From: an uncultured Dokdonia sp.
Lineage (GTDB): Bacteria; Bacteroidota; Bacteroidia; Flavobacteriales; Flavobacteriaceae
NCBI RefSeq assembly: GCF_947492815.1
Contig: NZ_CANLOB010000015.1
Coordinates: 56,805-120,804, forward strand
Direction of reading: 5' to 3'
Length of the DNA: 64,000 bases
The position numbers and the translations under genes were made by a program. Shown here piece by piece: positions 44,551 to 53,320 of the stretch; the stretch's first letter is position 1; each line of letters begins with the position of its first letter. The notes under the pieces were generated by a model. It had not been told where the DNA came from. It did no database searches and saw only the letters and a program-made list of their open reading frames with translations.

Positions 44551-47500
44551 ATGATTTACTTCTTCGGAAATCCAAAAGAAACTGTATTTACAGTTCAAAG
44601 CAATCAAGATTTAACACAAGAAGATAGCCTAAAGCTAGTATGGCTTTTTGGCAATCAACCTAAGATAGAAGCGTCCATTATAGACGCTTTTTTTATTGGT
44701 CCAAGAGCAACAATGATAACACCTTGGAGCACAAATGCTGTTGAAATCACTCAAAACATGGGGATTAAAAATATCATTCGTATAGAGAAGTTTTCTTCCT
44801 CAACAGAAGATGATATTTCTTTTGATCCTATGATTTCTCAAAAGTATACAGCACTTAGCCAAGATATTTTCACTTTTGATATAGCGCCAGAATCTATCTT
44901 AGAACTTGATGATATAAGAGCCTATAATGAACAAGAAGGGCTTGCTTTAAGTGAAGAAGAAGTTATCTATTTAGAAGAGGTTTCTAAAAAAATAGGACGG
45001 AAGCTTACGGATTCAGAAGTTTTTGGGTTTAGCCAAGTAAACTCTGAACATTGTCGACACAAGATATTTAATGGAACTTTTGTGATAGATGGTGAAGAAA
45101 TGCCTTCTTCTTTATTTAAACTCATCAAAAAGACATCTGCTGAAAATCCTAACACTATTGTATCTGCCTATAAGGATAATGTAGCATTTACTGAAGGTCC
45201 TCGTGTTACGCAATTTGCACCAAAAACTGCTGACAAACCAGATTTCTATCAAGAAACAGAATTTGATAGTGTTATTTCGCTTAAAGCAGAAACTCATAAT
45301 TTCCCTACTACGGTTGAGCCTTTTAATGGTGCTGCTACAGGATCTGGTGGTGAAATTAGAGATCGACTTGCAGGAGGAAAAGGGTCTTTACCACTTGCAG
45401 GTACAGCCGTATATATGACGCCATATTCAAGACTTTTGGAAGATAGACCTTGGGAACAAAATATGCCGGCTAGAAACTGGTTATATCAAAATCCAATAAA
45501 CTTATTAATTAAGGCCTCTAATGGAGCATCAGATTTTGGAAATAAATTTGGACAACCTTTAATTACAGGATCTGTACTGACTTTTGAACATGAAGAAGAA
45601 GGACGCAGGTTAGGATACGATAAAGTGATCATGCAAGCAGGCGGTATAGGATATGGGAAAAAAGACCAAGCCCTTAAAGACACTCCTAATAATGGAGACA
45701 AAATAGTTATCCTTGGAGGAGAAAACTATCGTATTGGTATGGGTGGAGCTGCTGTATCATCTGCAGATACAGGTGCTTTTAGCTCTGGTATAGAATTAAA
45801 TGCTATACAGCGTTCTAATCCAGAAATGCAAAAACGTGCCGCAAATGCAATTCGTGGTCTTGTAGAAAGTGAAGAAAATCCTATCGTATCTATACATGAT
45901 CATGGAGCTGGAGGTCACTTAAATTGCCTTTCTGAGTTAGTAGAAGAAACAGGAGGTCATATAGATTTAGATAAGCTTCCGGTAGGAGATAAAACACTAT
46001 CTGCAAAAGAAATTATAGGAAACGAGTCTCAAGAACGTATGGGACTTGTGATCGGAGAAAAAGATATGGAGACACTTAAACGTATTTCAGAACGTGAACG
46101 TTCTCCAATGTACGAGGTGGGAGAAGTCACCAATGATCACCGTTTTGCATTTGTTAGCAAAACTACTGGAGAATCTCCAATGAATCTCGCTTTAGATGAT
46201 ATGTTTGGGAGCTCTCCTAAAACAGTAATGACAGATACAACGATTCATCGTACATATAAAAACCCAAGTTACCAGTTAGAAAACTTTCATGACTACTTAG
46301 AGCAAGTATTACAATTAGAAGCAGTTGCCTGTAAAGATTGGCTTACTAATAAAGTAGATCGTTGTGTAGGAGGTCGTGTTGCCAAACAACAGTGTGTCGG
46401 TCCATTACAACTCCCTCTTAATAATGTAGGCGTGATGGCCTTAGATTACAAAAGCACAGAAGGTATTGCTACCTCTATAGGGCATTCACCAGTAAGTGGT
46501 CTTATTGATCCTGTTGCTGGAAGTAAAAACAGTATTGCTGAAGCCTTGACAAATATTGTATGGGCACCTCTTACAGATAATTTAAAATCTGTAAGTTTAT
46601 CTGCAAACTGGATGTGGCCATGTAAAAATGAAGGAGAAGATGCTCGTTTATACAAAGCGGTACAAGCTATTTCTGACTTTGCCATAAACTTAGGAATTAA
46701 TGTCCCTACAGGAAAGGATAGTCTTTCTATGAAGCAAAAATATCCAGATGGAGATGTGATTGCTCCTGGTACGGTTGTTATTTCTGCTGCTGGAAGTTGT
46801 AATGATATCAATAAAATAGTTGAACCAGTATTCAAAAAAGGAGGAGGAAACATTTACTACATTAATATGTCTCAAGACACCTATAAGTTAGGAGGGTCAA
46901 GTTTTGCGCAAGTATGCAAAACAATAGGTAGTGAAGCACCTTCTGTTGTAGATGATTCCGCTTTCGCGAAAGCGTTTAATACAATACAACATCTTATAAA
47001 AAGTGATTTGATTTTAGCAGGACATGACGTGGCTAGTGGCGGATTGATTACTACGCTATTAGAAATGTGCTTTGCAGACACTGAATTAGGGGCAACTATA
47101 GACCTTTCTAATCTAGGAGAACAAGATCTTATCAAAGTACTGTTTGCAGAGAACGCAGGTATCGTATTTCAAGCAAAAGATGCTTCTGTAGAAACGATCC
47201 TATCAGAACAAGGAATTCCATTTTCAAACATTGGAACAGTCACACAATCAGATACATTAGAAATAAAAAATCATGGTGTAGAACTTGGTCTTACCATCTC
47301 TTCTCTAAGAGATACTTGGTATACAACATCTTATTTATTAGATAGTAAACAAACAGCAAATAATCTCGCTAAAGAGCGTTTTGACAATTATAAGCTACAA
47401 CCACTACGATATATACTTCCTGGCCATTTTACAGGAAAACTTCCACAAATAGATGCTAGCAAACCTCGACCAAAGGCTGCTATCTTAAGAGAAAAAGGAA

Positions 47501-48216
47501 GTAACTCTGAAAGAGAAATGGCAAATGCTATGTATTTAGCTGGTTTTGATGTAAAAGATGTTCACATGACCGATTTAATATCTGGAAGAGAAACATTGGA
47601 AGATATTCAGTTTATAGGGGCTGTTGGTGGTTTTTCTAATAGCGATGTACTAGGATCTGCAAAAGGATGGGCAGGAGCTTTCTTATATAATGAGAAAGCT
47701 AATAAGGCTTTAAAAAACTTTTTTGCTAGAGAAAATACTATGTCTATCGGGATTTGTAATGGATGCCAATTATTCTTAGAACTAGACCTCATTAATCCTG
47801 AGCATGAAAAATTAGCTAAAATGACCTATAATGATTCCAAAAAACACGAAAGTAGTTTTACAAGTGTCACCATTGGAAATACAAATAGTATCATGATGTC
47901 TACTTTAATAGGTACTACATTAGGTGTATGGATAAGTCACGGAGAAGGTAAATTTAACCTTCCTATGGAAGAGTGGCATTATAAAATAGTAGCAAAATAT
48001 GAGTATGCAAATTATCCAGCAAACCCTAATGGCTCTGATTATCACACTGCAATGCTTTGTGATGTAACAGGAAGACATTTAGTGACAATGCCTCATATAG
48101 AACGCTCTATATTTCCTTGGAATTGGGCACATTATATAGATGGAAGACGTGACCAAGTATCTCCATGGCTAGAAGCATTTGTAAATGCTCGTGAATGGAT
48201 TGAACAAAATAGTTAA
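44551..48216 (+). CDS. purL: Phosphoribosylformylglycinamidine synthase, single-chain
   Basis: PurL converts FGAR to FGAM in purine synthesis, using glutamine and ATP. At 1221 residues this is the large single-chain form: a PurS-like N-terminal region, two AIRS-type halves ('SQVNSEHCRHKIF', 'KAETHNFPTTVEPFNGAATG') and a C-terminal class I glutamine amidotransferase with nucleophile in 'GICNGCQLF' near residue 1070 and His in 'ISHGEGKF' near 1130. The dispersed palindrome lies in frame near residue 805, reading S-A-F-A-K-A-F in a helix of the second half. The gene stands alone. Confidence 0.98.
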   Translation: MIYFFGNPKETVFTVQSNQDLTQEDSLKLVWLFGNQPKIEASIIDAFFIGPRATMITPWSTNAVEITQNMGIKNIIRIEKFSSSTEDDISFDPMISQKYTALSQDIFTFDIAPESILELDDIRAYNEQEGLALSEEEVIYLEEVSKKIGRKLTDSEVFGFSQVNSEHCRHKIFNGTFVIDGEEMPSSLFKLIKKTSAENPNTIVSAYKDNVAFTEGPRVTQFAPKTADKPDFYQETEFDSVISLKAETHNFPTTVEPFNGAATGSGGEIRDRLAGGKGSLPLAGTAVYMTPYSRLLEDRPWEQNMPARNWLYQNPINLLIKASNGASDFGNKFGQPLITGSVLTFEHEEEGRRLGYDKVIMQAGGIGYGKKDQALKDTPNNGDKIVILGGENYRIGMGGAAVSSADTGAFSSGIELNAIQRSNPEMQKRAANAIRGLVESEENPIVSIHDHGAGGHLNCLSELVEETGGHIDLDKLPVGDKTLSAKEIIGNESQERMGLVIGEKDMETLKRISERERSPMYEVGEVTNDHRFAFVSKTTGESPMNLALDDMFGSSPKTVMTDTTIHRTYKNPSYQLENFHDYLEQVLQLEAVACKDWLTNKVDRCVGGRVAKQQCVGPLQLPLNNVGVMALDYKSTEGIATSIGHSPVSGLIDPVAGSKNSIAEALTNIVWAPLTDNLKSVSLSANWMWPCKNEGEDARLYKAVQAISDFAINLGINVPTGKDSLSMKQKYPDGDVIAPGTVVISAAGSCNDINKIVEPVFKKGGGNIYYINMSQDTYKLGGSSFAQVCKTIGSEAPSVVDDSAFAKAFNTIQHLIKSDLILAGHDVASGGLITTLLEMCFADTELGATIDLSNLGEQDLIKVLFAENAGIVFQAKDASVETILSEQGIPFSNIGTVTQSDTLEIKNHGVELGLTISSLRDTWYTTSYLLDSKQTANNLAKERFDNYKLQPLRYILPGHFTGKLPQIDASKPRPKAAILREKGSNSEREMANAMYLAGFDVKDVHMTDLISGRETLEDIQFIGAVGGFSNSDVLGSAKGWAGAFLYNEKANKALKNFFARENTMSIGICNGCQLFLELDLINPEHEKLAKMTYNDSKKHESSFTSVTIGNTNSIMMSTLIGTTLGVWISHGEGKFNLPMEEWHYKIVAKYEYANYPANPNGSDYHTAMLCDVTGRHLVTMPHIERSIFPWNWAHYIDGRRDQVSPWLEAFVNAREWIEQNS
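46959..46974. repeat. Dispersed palindrome inside purL (AFAKA frame)
   Basis: CGCTTTCGCGAAAGCG is a perfect 16-base palindrome read as S-A-F-A-K-A-F. Confidence 0.95.
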
Positions 48217-48293
48217 AAAATGTAATTTACAGGTAGGAAATCCTACTACTAAATTGTTTTTATACTATACTATAATTAAATCTCCCTGAATTA

Positions 48294-50675
48294 ATGAAAA
48301 AAATCTACTTGATTGTATTCTTACTTTCTTTTTTTGCTTTAACAGCTCAAGAGAAATTAGAAACATACCAGCGTGCTAAAATATCTTTTAATCAAGATAG
48401 TGACCTATTCAGGTTACAACAACTTGATATCCCTGCTGACCATGGAATTAAGAAAAAAGACCACTTTATTATTTCAGATTTTTCTATTAGTGAATTAGAA
48501 CGTGCTCGTGTAAACGGATTTCAAGTTGAAGTACTTATAGAAGACATGAGAGCGCACGCCGCTGAACAAAATAGATTAAATACTCCTTTACAAAGAAATG
48601 CAACTTGTAGTGAAGATACAGGAGCAACCTACCCTACTCCTGAAAATTTTAATTTAGGTTCTTTAGGAGGATATATGACGTATCAAGAGTTTCTTGATGA
48701 GTTAGATGATATGCATGATTTATATCCTAATCTAATTACTGCTAGAGATGGAATAAGTGATTTTTTAACAGAAGGACAAACAGATACTTCTGTAACACCA
48801 TCTATAGGAGGTAATCAAATTGAATGGGTGAAAATTAGTGATAATCCAAATGAATCCAATGAAGGTGAAGCACAGATACTATATACAGGTATACATCATG
48901 CTCGTGAATTTGCAACACTTTCTGAGTTAATCTTCTACATGTGGTATCTGTTAGAAAATTATGAAACTGATACTGAAATACAAAGCATCGTAAACAATAC
49001 TGAACTTTATTTTGTTCCAGTAGTAAATCCTGATGGATATTTATACAACCAAGTATTAGACCCTGTAAATGGTCAAGGCTTCTGGCGTAAGAATAGAAAA
49101 AATGGGAATGGAGTTGATAATAACCGTAACTATGATTACCATATTAATGGAGATCCTAATAACGGATCTTGGGGAGGACCAGGCGCTTCTGGAAACCCTA
49201 ACTCTGATGTTTATCATGGGCCATCTGCATTTTCTGAAGTAGAGAACCAAGCGATTAAGTGGTTTGTAGAACAACACAACTTTGTAATTGCATTAAATAA
49301 CCATTCATTTGGAAGGTTATTGTATTATCCATTTGGGTATGCAGATGTTGCAACACCAGATGATGCATTGTATCAAGGAATAGGAGCCGAATTAACTTCT
49401 CAAAACGGTTATAATCCATTAAGAGATTCGCCATTTTCTGGAGATAGTGATGACTTTATGTATGGTACTGTAGGAACACATGATAAAATATTTGCATTTA
49501 CTCCAGAAATAAACAACTCTTTTTATCCAGCTTCAAACCAAATTGAAGATATTGCTAGGGAGATGATGTTTACCAATCTTACAGCTGCAAAAATGACCAA
49601 TAATTTTGCAACATTATCAGATACTTCTGCACTATTTATTGATTCTACAACACCAGACGCATCTTTTAACATTAGAAGATTAGGCATTAATGGATCTGGA
49701 AACTTTACAGTAAGTATCAATCCTGTATCTACTAATATCACTACTGTAGATAGCCCAGTGACTTTTTCCGGACTTGCTACTTTAGAAGATCAAGATGGCA
49801 CTATAGGGTTTACATTATCAAATACTATAACAGCTGGTGATACTGTAGACTATGAACTGGTTGTAAATAACGGTTCTTTTGATACCTCTATTTTTATTTC
49901 TAAGATTTTTGGAGAATCAGAACAAGTGTTCTTTGATGATGGGAGTAGTTCTACAACAAACTTTGAGACAAATGATTGGGGAATAACAGACGATTTCTTT
50001 GAGTCGGCACCAACTTCTATCACTGATTCTCCAAATGGAAATTATAGTAACGACGAGAATTCTTCTATCGTAATAAACACTCCTGTAGACTTAACAGATG
50101 CATTGTCTGCTTCTGTTTCTTTTTATGCGAGATGGGATATTGAAAACACTTGGGATTATGTTCAATTTGAAATCTCAACAGATAATGGTACTACTTGGAT
50201 TCCTCAGTGTGGTAACTTCACCTCTGCAGGTACAAATATTCAACCAGCTGGAGAACCATTATATGATGGAACACAATCTGATTTTGTATTAGAAGAAATT
50301 TCCCTGTCTGATTATCTTGGTGAAGAAATTATTGCAAGATTTCAGTTAGTTTCTGATGATCAAGTACGAAGAGATGGGTTTTACTTTGATGATCTAGAAT
50401 TTCTAGTAGTAAACGAAGAGGCTTTATCTGTAGGAGAAAGTATCCTTGAAGGTTTTACTGTTTTTCCAAATCCAGTAAAAGATATTTTAACAGTGCAAGC
50501 ACCACAAGGACCATATACAACTACCATATATAACATTCAAGGACAACGTGTATCTGAGACAACAGAACATACAGGAAGTGCACAGCTAGATTACAGTAAG
50601 TATGCAAATGGAATTTACTTTGTAAAAATAGCTTCTGATAACGCTCTTAAAACTATTAAGGTTATTAAAGAATAA
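48294..50675 (+). CDS. Secreted M14 zinc carboxypeptidase with T9SS sorting domain
   Basis: The 793-residue protein has a signal peptide (1-18), a propeptide-like region, and an M14 peptidase domain (about 120-430). The zinc motif HxxE is in 'GIHHAREF' near residue 202, the substrate loop in 'VVNPDGYLYN' and 'RKNRKNGNGVDNNRNYDYH', the third zinc ligand region in 'ALNNHSFGRLLYYPFG', and the catalytic glutamate in 'AFTPEIN'. A beta-sandwich region with an immune-inhibitor-like 'VSFYARWDIENTWDYVQFEIS' follows, then a type A sorting domain. It should remove C-terminal amino acids from peptides outside the cell. Confidence 0.93.
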   Translation: MKKIYLIVFLLSFFALTAQEKLETYQRAKISFNQDSDLFRLQQLDIPADHGIKKKDHFIISDFSISELERARVNGFQVEVLIEDMRAHAAEQNRLNTPLQRNATCSEDTGATYPTPENFNLGSLGGYMTYQEFLDELDDMHDLYPNLITARDGISDFLTEGQTDTSVTPSIGGNQIEWVKISDNPNESNEGEAQILYTGIHHAREFATLSELIFYMWYLLENYETDTEIQSIVNNTELYFVPVVNPDGYLYNQVLDPVNGQGFWRKNRKNGNGVDNNRNYDYHINGDPNNGSWGGPGASGNPNSDVYHGPSAFSEVENQAIKWFVEQHNFVIALNNHSFGRLLYYPFGYADVATPDDALYQGIGAELTSQNGYNPLRDSPFSGDSDDFMYGTVGTHDKIFAFTPEINNSFYPASNQIEDIAREMMFTNLTAAKMTNNFATLSDTSALFIDSTTPDASFNIRRLGINGSGNFTVSINPVSTNITTVDSPVTFSGLATLEDQDGTIGFTLSNTITAGDTVDYELVVNNGSFDTSIFISKIFGESEQVFFDDGSSSTTNFETNDWGITDDFFESAPTSITDSPNGNYSNDENSSIVINTPVDLTDALSASVSFYARWDIENTWDYVQFEISTDNGTTWIPQCGNFTSAGTNIQPAGEPLYDGTQSDFVLEEISLSDYLGEEIIARFQLVSDDQVRRDGFYFDDLEFLVVNEEALSVGESILEGFTVFPNPVKDILTVQAPQGPYTTTIYNIQGQRVSETTEHTGSAQLDYSKYANGIYFVKIASDNALKTIKVIKE

Positions 50676-50693
50676 TTTATCATATATCATTTA

Positions 50694-50725
50694 AAAAAGG
50701 GTCTACGTATTGTTAGACCCTTTTT
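50694..50725 (+). terminator. Terminator of the carboxypeptidase gene
   Basis: A 12-bp stem (50694-50705 with 50714-50725) with an 8-base loop and a T-run. Confidence 0.9.
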
Positions 50726-50879
50726 AGTATTGTTTATTATTCTATTGCTTTAGCTACAAGTATATTATAATCCCTATTGTTAAATAATGTATTATTCTCA
50801 AAAATATCCTGCATGATTTTAACATAATCAATAAATAAACCATCATTTTTTCATATTTTGCATTGATAAATTATAGTAC

Positions 50880-52655
50880 ATGGAAATTACGAGACTTTTT
50901 GATTTCCCATATTACCAATTAGAGAAAAAAAATATCTCTGATTCACTTTGTACAAAGAAAGATGGTGTTTGGGAAGCTACTTCAACTCAAGAATATATAG
51001 ATAAAGCAAATGCGATAAGTAGAGGGTTATTACGCTTAGGTGTAAAACCTAATGATAAAATTGCTTTAATCTCAATGACCAATAGAACAGAATGGAATAT
51101 TTGTGATATTGGAATATTACAACTAGGGGCACAAAATGTCCCTATATATCCTACCATATCTATGGAGGATTATGCCTATGTTTTAAATCATTCTGAGTCA
51201 AAATATTGTTTTGTTTCATGTGCTGAGGTACATGGCAAAATTGCTGCAATTATGGATCAGGTACCTTCTTTAAAAGGTGTTTATTCATATGATGAGTTAG
51301 GTAGCTGTGATAATTGGACAAAAGTATTAGAACTTGGTGCTGATGATAGTAATCAAGATGAGGTTGAAAAACTAAAAAATAATGTAAAAACAGATGATCT
51401 AGCAACGCTTATATATACATCTGGTACTACAGGTAAGCCAAAAGGAGTAATGTTATCTCATAAAAATATTGTGAGCAATGCTCTTGCTAGTTCTTATAGA
51501 CTTCCTATACCTGAAAACGATGTGAGAGCATTAAGTTTTCTTCCGGTGTGTCATATCTATGAGCGCATGCTTATGTATTTATATCAATACATGGGAGTAT
51601 CTATATACTTTGCTGAGTCACTTGAAACTATAAGTGATAACCTTAAAGAAGTAAAGCCAGTAGTGATGACTGCTGTACCAAGACTCTTAGAAAAAGTATA
51701 TGATAAAATTATTGCCAAAGGCGCTGACCTTTCTGGAATTAAAAAATCACTTTTCTTCTGGGCTGTAAAAATAGGATTACAATACAAACCATATGGACAA
51801 AACGGATGGTGGTATGAGAAAAAACTAGGACTTGCCCGCAAGCTTATTTTTTCTAAATGGAAAGAAGGCTTAGGAGGTAACTTAAAACTCATAGCTTCTG
51901 GAAGTGCTGCTTTACAACCTAGGTTAGCTCGTATTTTTAATGCTGCAGAAATGGGCATTATGGAAGGCTATGGACTTACAGAAACATCACCAGTATGTTC
52001 TGTAAATGATATGCGTGAAGGAGGTTTTAAAGTAGGTACCGTTGGCAAACTACTACCTGGAGTTGAAGTAAAAATTGCTGAAGACGGAGAAATACTTGTG
52101 AAAGGCCCTAATGTTATGATGGGCTATTATAAAGATCAAGAAAAAACAGATGAAGTGATTAAAAATGGATATTTCCATACAGGAGATATTGGAGAAATTG
52201 ATGACGAAGGGTTCTTAAAAATTACGGATCGTAAAAAAGAAATGTTTAAAACATCAGGAGGAAAATACGTTGCTCCTCAGCTTTTAGAAAACAGATTCAA
52301 GCAATCATTATTTATAGAGCAAATTATGGTGGTAGGTGATGGAGAAAAAATGCCTGCAGCCTTAATACAACCTAATTACGAGTTTTTAACAGATTGGGCT
52401 GATAAAAAAGGTATAACATATACAAGCCATGCCGATCTTATTGCAAAAGAACGTGTTGTAAAACGTTATCAAAAAGAGGTAGATGAAGCAAATGAAACAT
52501 TTGCAAAATGGGAAAAAGTAAAACAATTCCGTTTAACACCAGATATTTGGTCTGTAGAAGAAGGTCACCTCACTCCTACCATGAAGCTTAAGCGTAAAGT
52601 TATAAAAGAGAAGTACAAGCCTTTATACAATGATATTTATGGCCATACAGAATAA
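50880..52655 (+). CDS. Long-chain fatty acid-CoA ligase (FadD15-like)
   Basis: The 591-residue enzyme activates fatty acids with ATP and CoA. It has the AMP-binding loop 'YTSGTTGKPKG' near residue 180, 'GYGLTETSPV' near 363, 'YFHTGDIGEID' and 'ITDRKKEMFKTSGGKYVAP' near 455, and the lysine-bearing C-terminal segment 'LTPTMKLKRKVI'. Length and end match the FadD15-type AMP-forming synthetases that act at the membrane. It has its own terminator and no obvious operon partner. Confidence 0.95.
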   Translation: MEITRLFDFPYYQLEKKNISDSLCTKKDGVWEATSTQEYIDKANAISRGLLRLGVKPNDKIALISMTNRTEWNICDIGILQLGAQNVPIYPTISMEDYAYVLNHSESKYCFVSCAEVHGKIAAIMDQVPSLKGVYSYDELGSCDNWTKVLELGADDSNQDEVEKLKNNVKTDDLATLIYTSGTTGKPKGVMLSHKNIVSNALASSYRLPIPENDVRALSFLPVCHIYERMLMYLYQYMGVSIYFAESLETISDNLKEVKPVVMTAVPRLLEKVYDKIIAKGADLSGIKKSLFFWAVKIGLQYKPYGQNGWWYEKKLGLARKLIFSKWKEGLGGNLKLIASGSAALQPRLARIFNAAEMGIMEGYGLTETSPVCSVNDMREGGFKVGTVGKLLPGVEVKIAEDGEILVKGPNVMMGYYKDQEKTDEVIKNGYFHTGDIGEIDDEGFLKITDRKKEMFKTSGGKYVAPQLLENRFKQSLFIEQIMVVGDGEKMPAALIQPNYEFLTDWADKKGITYTSHADLIAKERVVKRYQKEVDEANETFAKWEKVKQFRLTPDIWSVEEGHLTPTMKLKRKVIKEKYKPLYNDIYGHTE

Positions 52656-52677
52656 TCTCTAAAACACCATATAGCAC

Positions 52678-52709
52678 AACTCCATTGTTTAATTACAATG
52701 GAGTTTTTT
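52678..52709 (+). terminator. Terminator of the acyl-CoA ligase gene
   Basis: An 11-bp stem (52678-52688 with 52695-52705), 6-base loop and T-run. Confidence 0.9.
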
Positions 52710-52732
52710 ATTTCTTATAGATATACTTTATA

Positions 52733-52748
52733 CGCTTTCGCAAAAGCG
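52733..52748. repeat. Variant dispersed palindrome, intergenic
   Basis: CGCTTTCGCAAAAGCG differs from the perfect palindrome by one base in the right half. Confidence 0.85.
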
Positions 52749-52773
52749 GAAACACAATAAACAACTAAAATCA

Positions 52774-52807
52774 TAGTTATATAACTACAAAAATAGTTGT
52801 TTAACTA
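52774..52807. promoter_or_regulatory. Paired BlaI-type operators
   Basis: TAGTTATATAACTA (52774-52787) and TAGTTGTTTAACTA (52794-52807) are two inverted repeats with identical TAGTT/AACTA ends, spaced exactly 20 bases start to start (about two helical turns). The second covers the -33 TTG of the blaI promoter, so binding should block transcription. Confidence 0.75.
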
Positions 52808-52827
52808 AAAAAATCGTTATACATTTG
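52797..52827 (+). promoter_or_regulatory. blaI promoter (TTG-N20-TACATTTG)
   Basis: TTG at 52797-52799 and TACATTTG at 52820-52827, 20 bases apart, match the Bacteroidota consensus. The leader to the ATG is about 80 bases. Confidence 0.7.
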
Positions 52828-52913
52828 AACTATCAATGAATCTTATTAAAAATAGGAGACATCATCAATCAAATTAAGAATCTTTAAAAATTACTGTTTT
52901 ACGGTGAATACTT

Positions 52914-53279
52914 ATGGAAAAATTAACGAACAAAGAAGAAGAGATCATGCATGCCTTATGGCAGTTACAAAAAGCTTTTGTAAAAGAAGTCATAGCTAGA
53001 TTACCAGAAGGAAATCATTACAATACGGTATCTACGATTATACGAAATCTTGAAGAGAAAGGATATGTAGCGCATACAGCATTTGGAAAAACACACCAAT
53101 ACTACCCTATTGTTACAATAGAAGCCTATCGTAAACAATTTATGCAAACAGCTACACAAAAGTTTTTTGATAGTTCTTATAAAGAGGTCGTTTCATTTTT
53201 TGCAAAAGAAGAAAAGATTTCTGCTTCAGAACTAAGAGAGATTTTAGCAATTATAGAAGACAAAGAAGATAAAGCGTAG
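52914..53279 (+). CDS. BlaI/MecI/CopY-family repressor
   Basis: The 121-residue protein is a BlaI-type winged-helix repressor: 'LTNKEEEIMHALWQL' starts the DNA-binding domain, 'YNTVSTIIRNLEEKGYV' is the recognition helix region and wing, and the C-terminal helices ('YKEVVSFFAKEEKISASELREIL') dimerise. It is expected to repress its own operon through the paired inverted repeats 107-140 bases upstream and to be relieved by the M56 membrane protein encoded 41 bases downstream. In Bacteroidota such pairs are often unrelated to beta-lactam resistance. Confidence 0.93.
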   Translation: MEKLTNKEEEIMHALWQLQKAFVKEVIARLPEGNHYNTVSTIIRNLEEKGYVAHTAFGKTHQYYPIVTIEAYRKQFMQTATQKFFDSSYKEVVSFFAKEEKISASELREILAIIEDKEDKA

Positions 53280-53320
53280 TTATCTAGATCGTATTTTCTA
53301 ACGAGAGAAAATTAACACTT

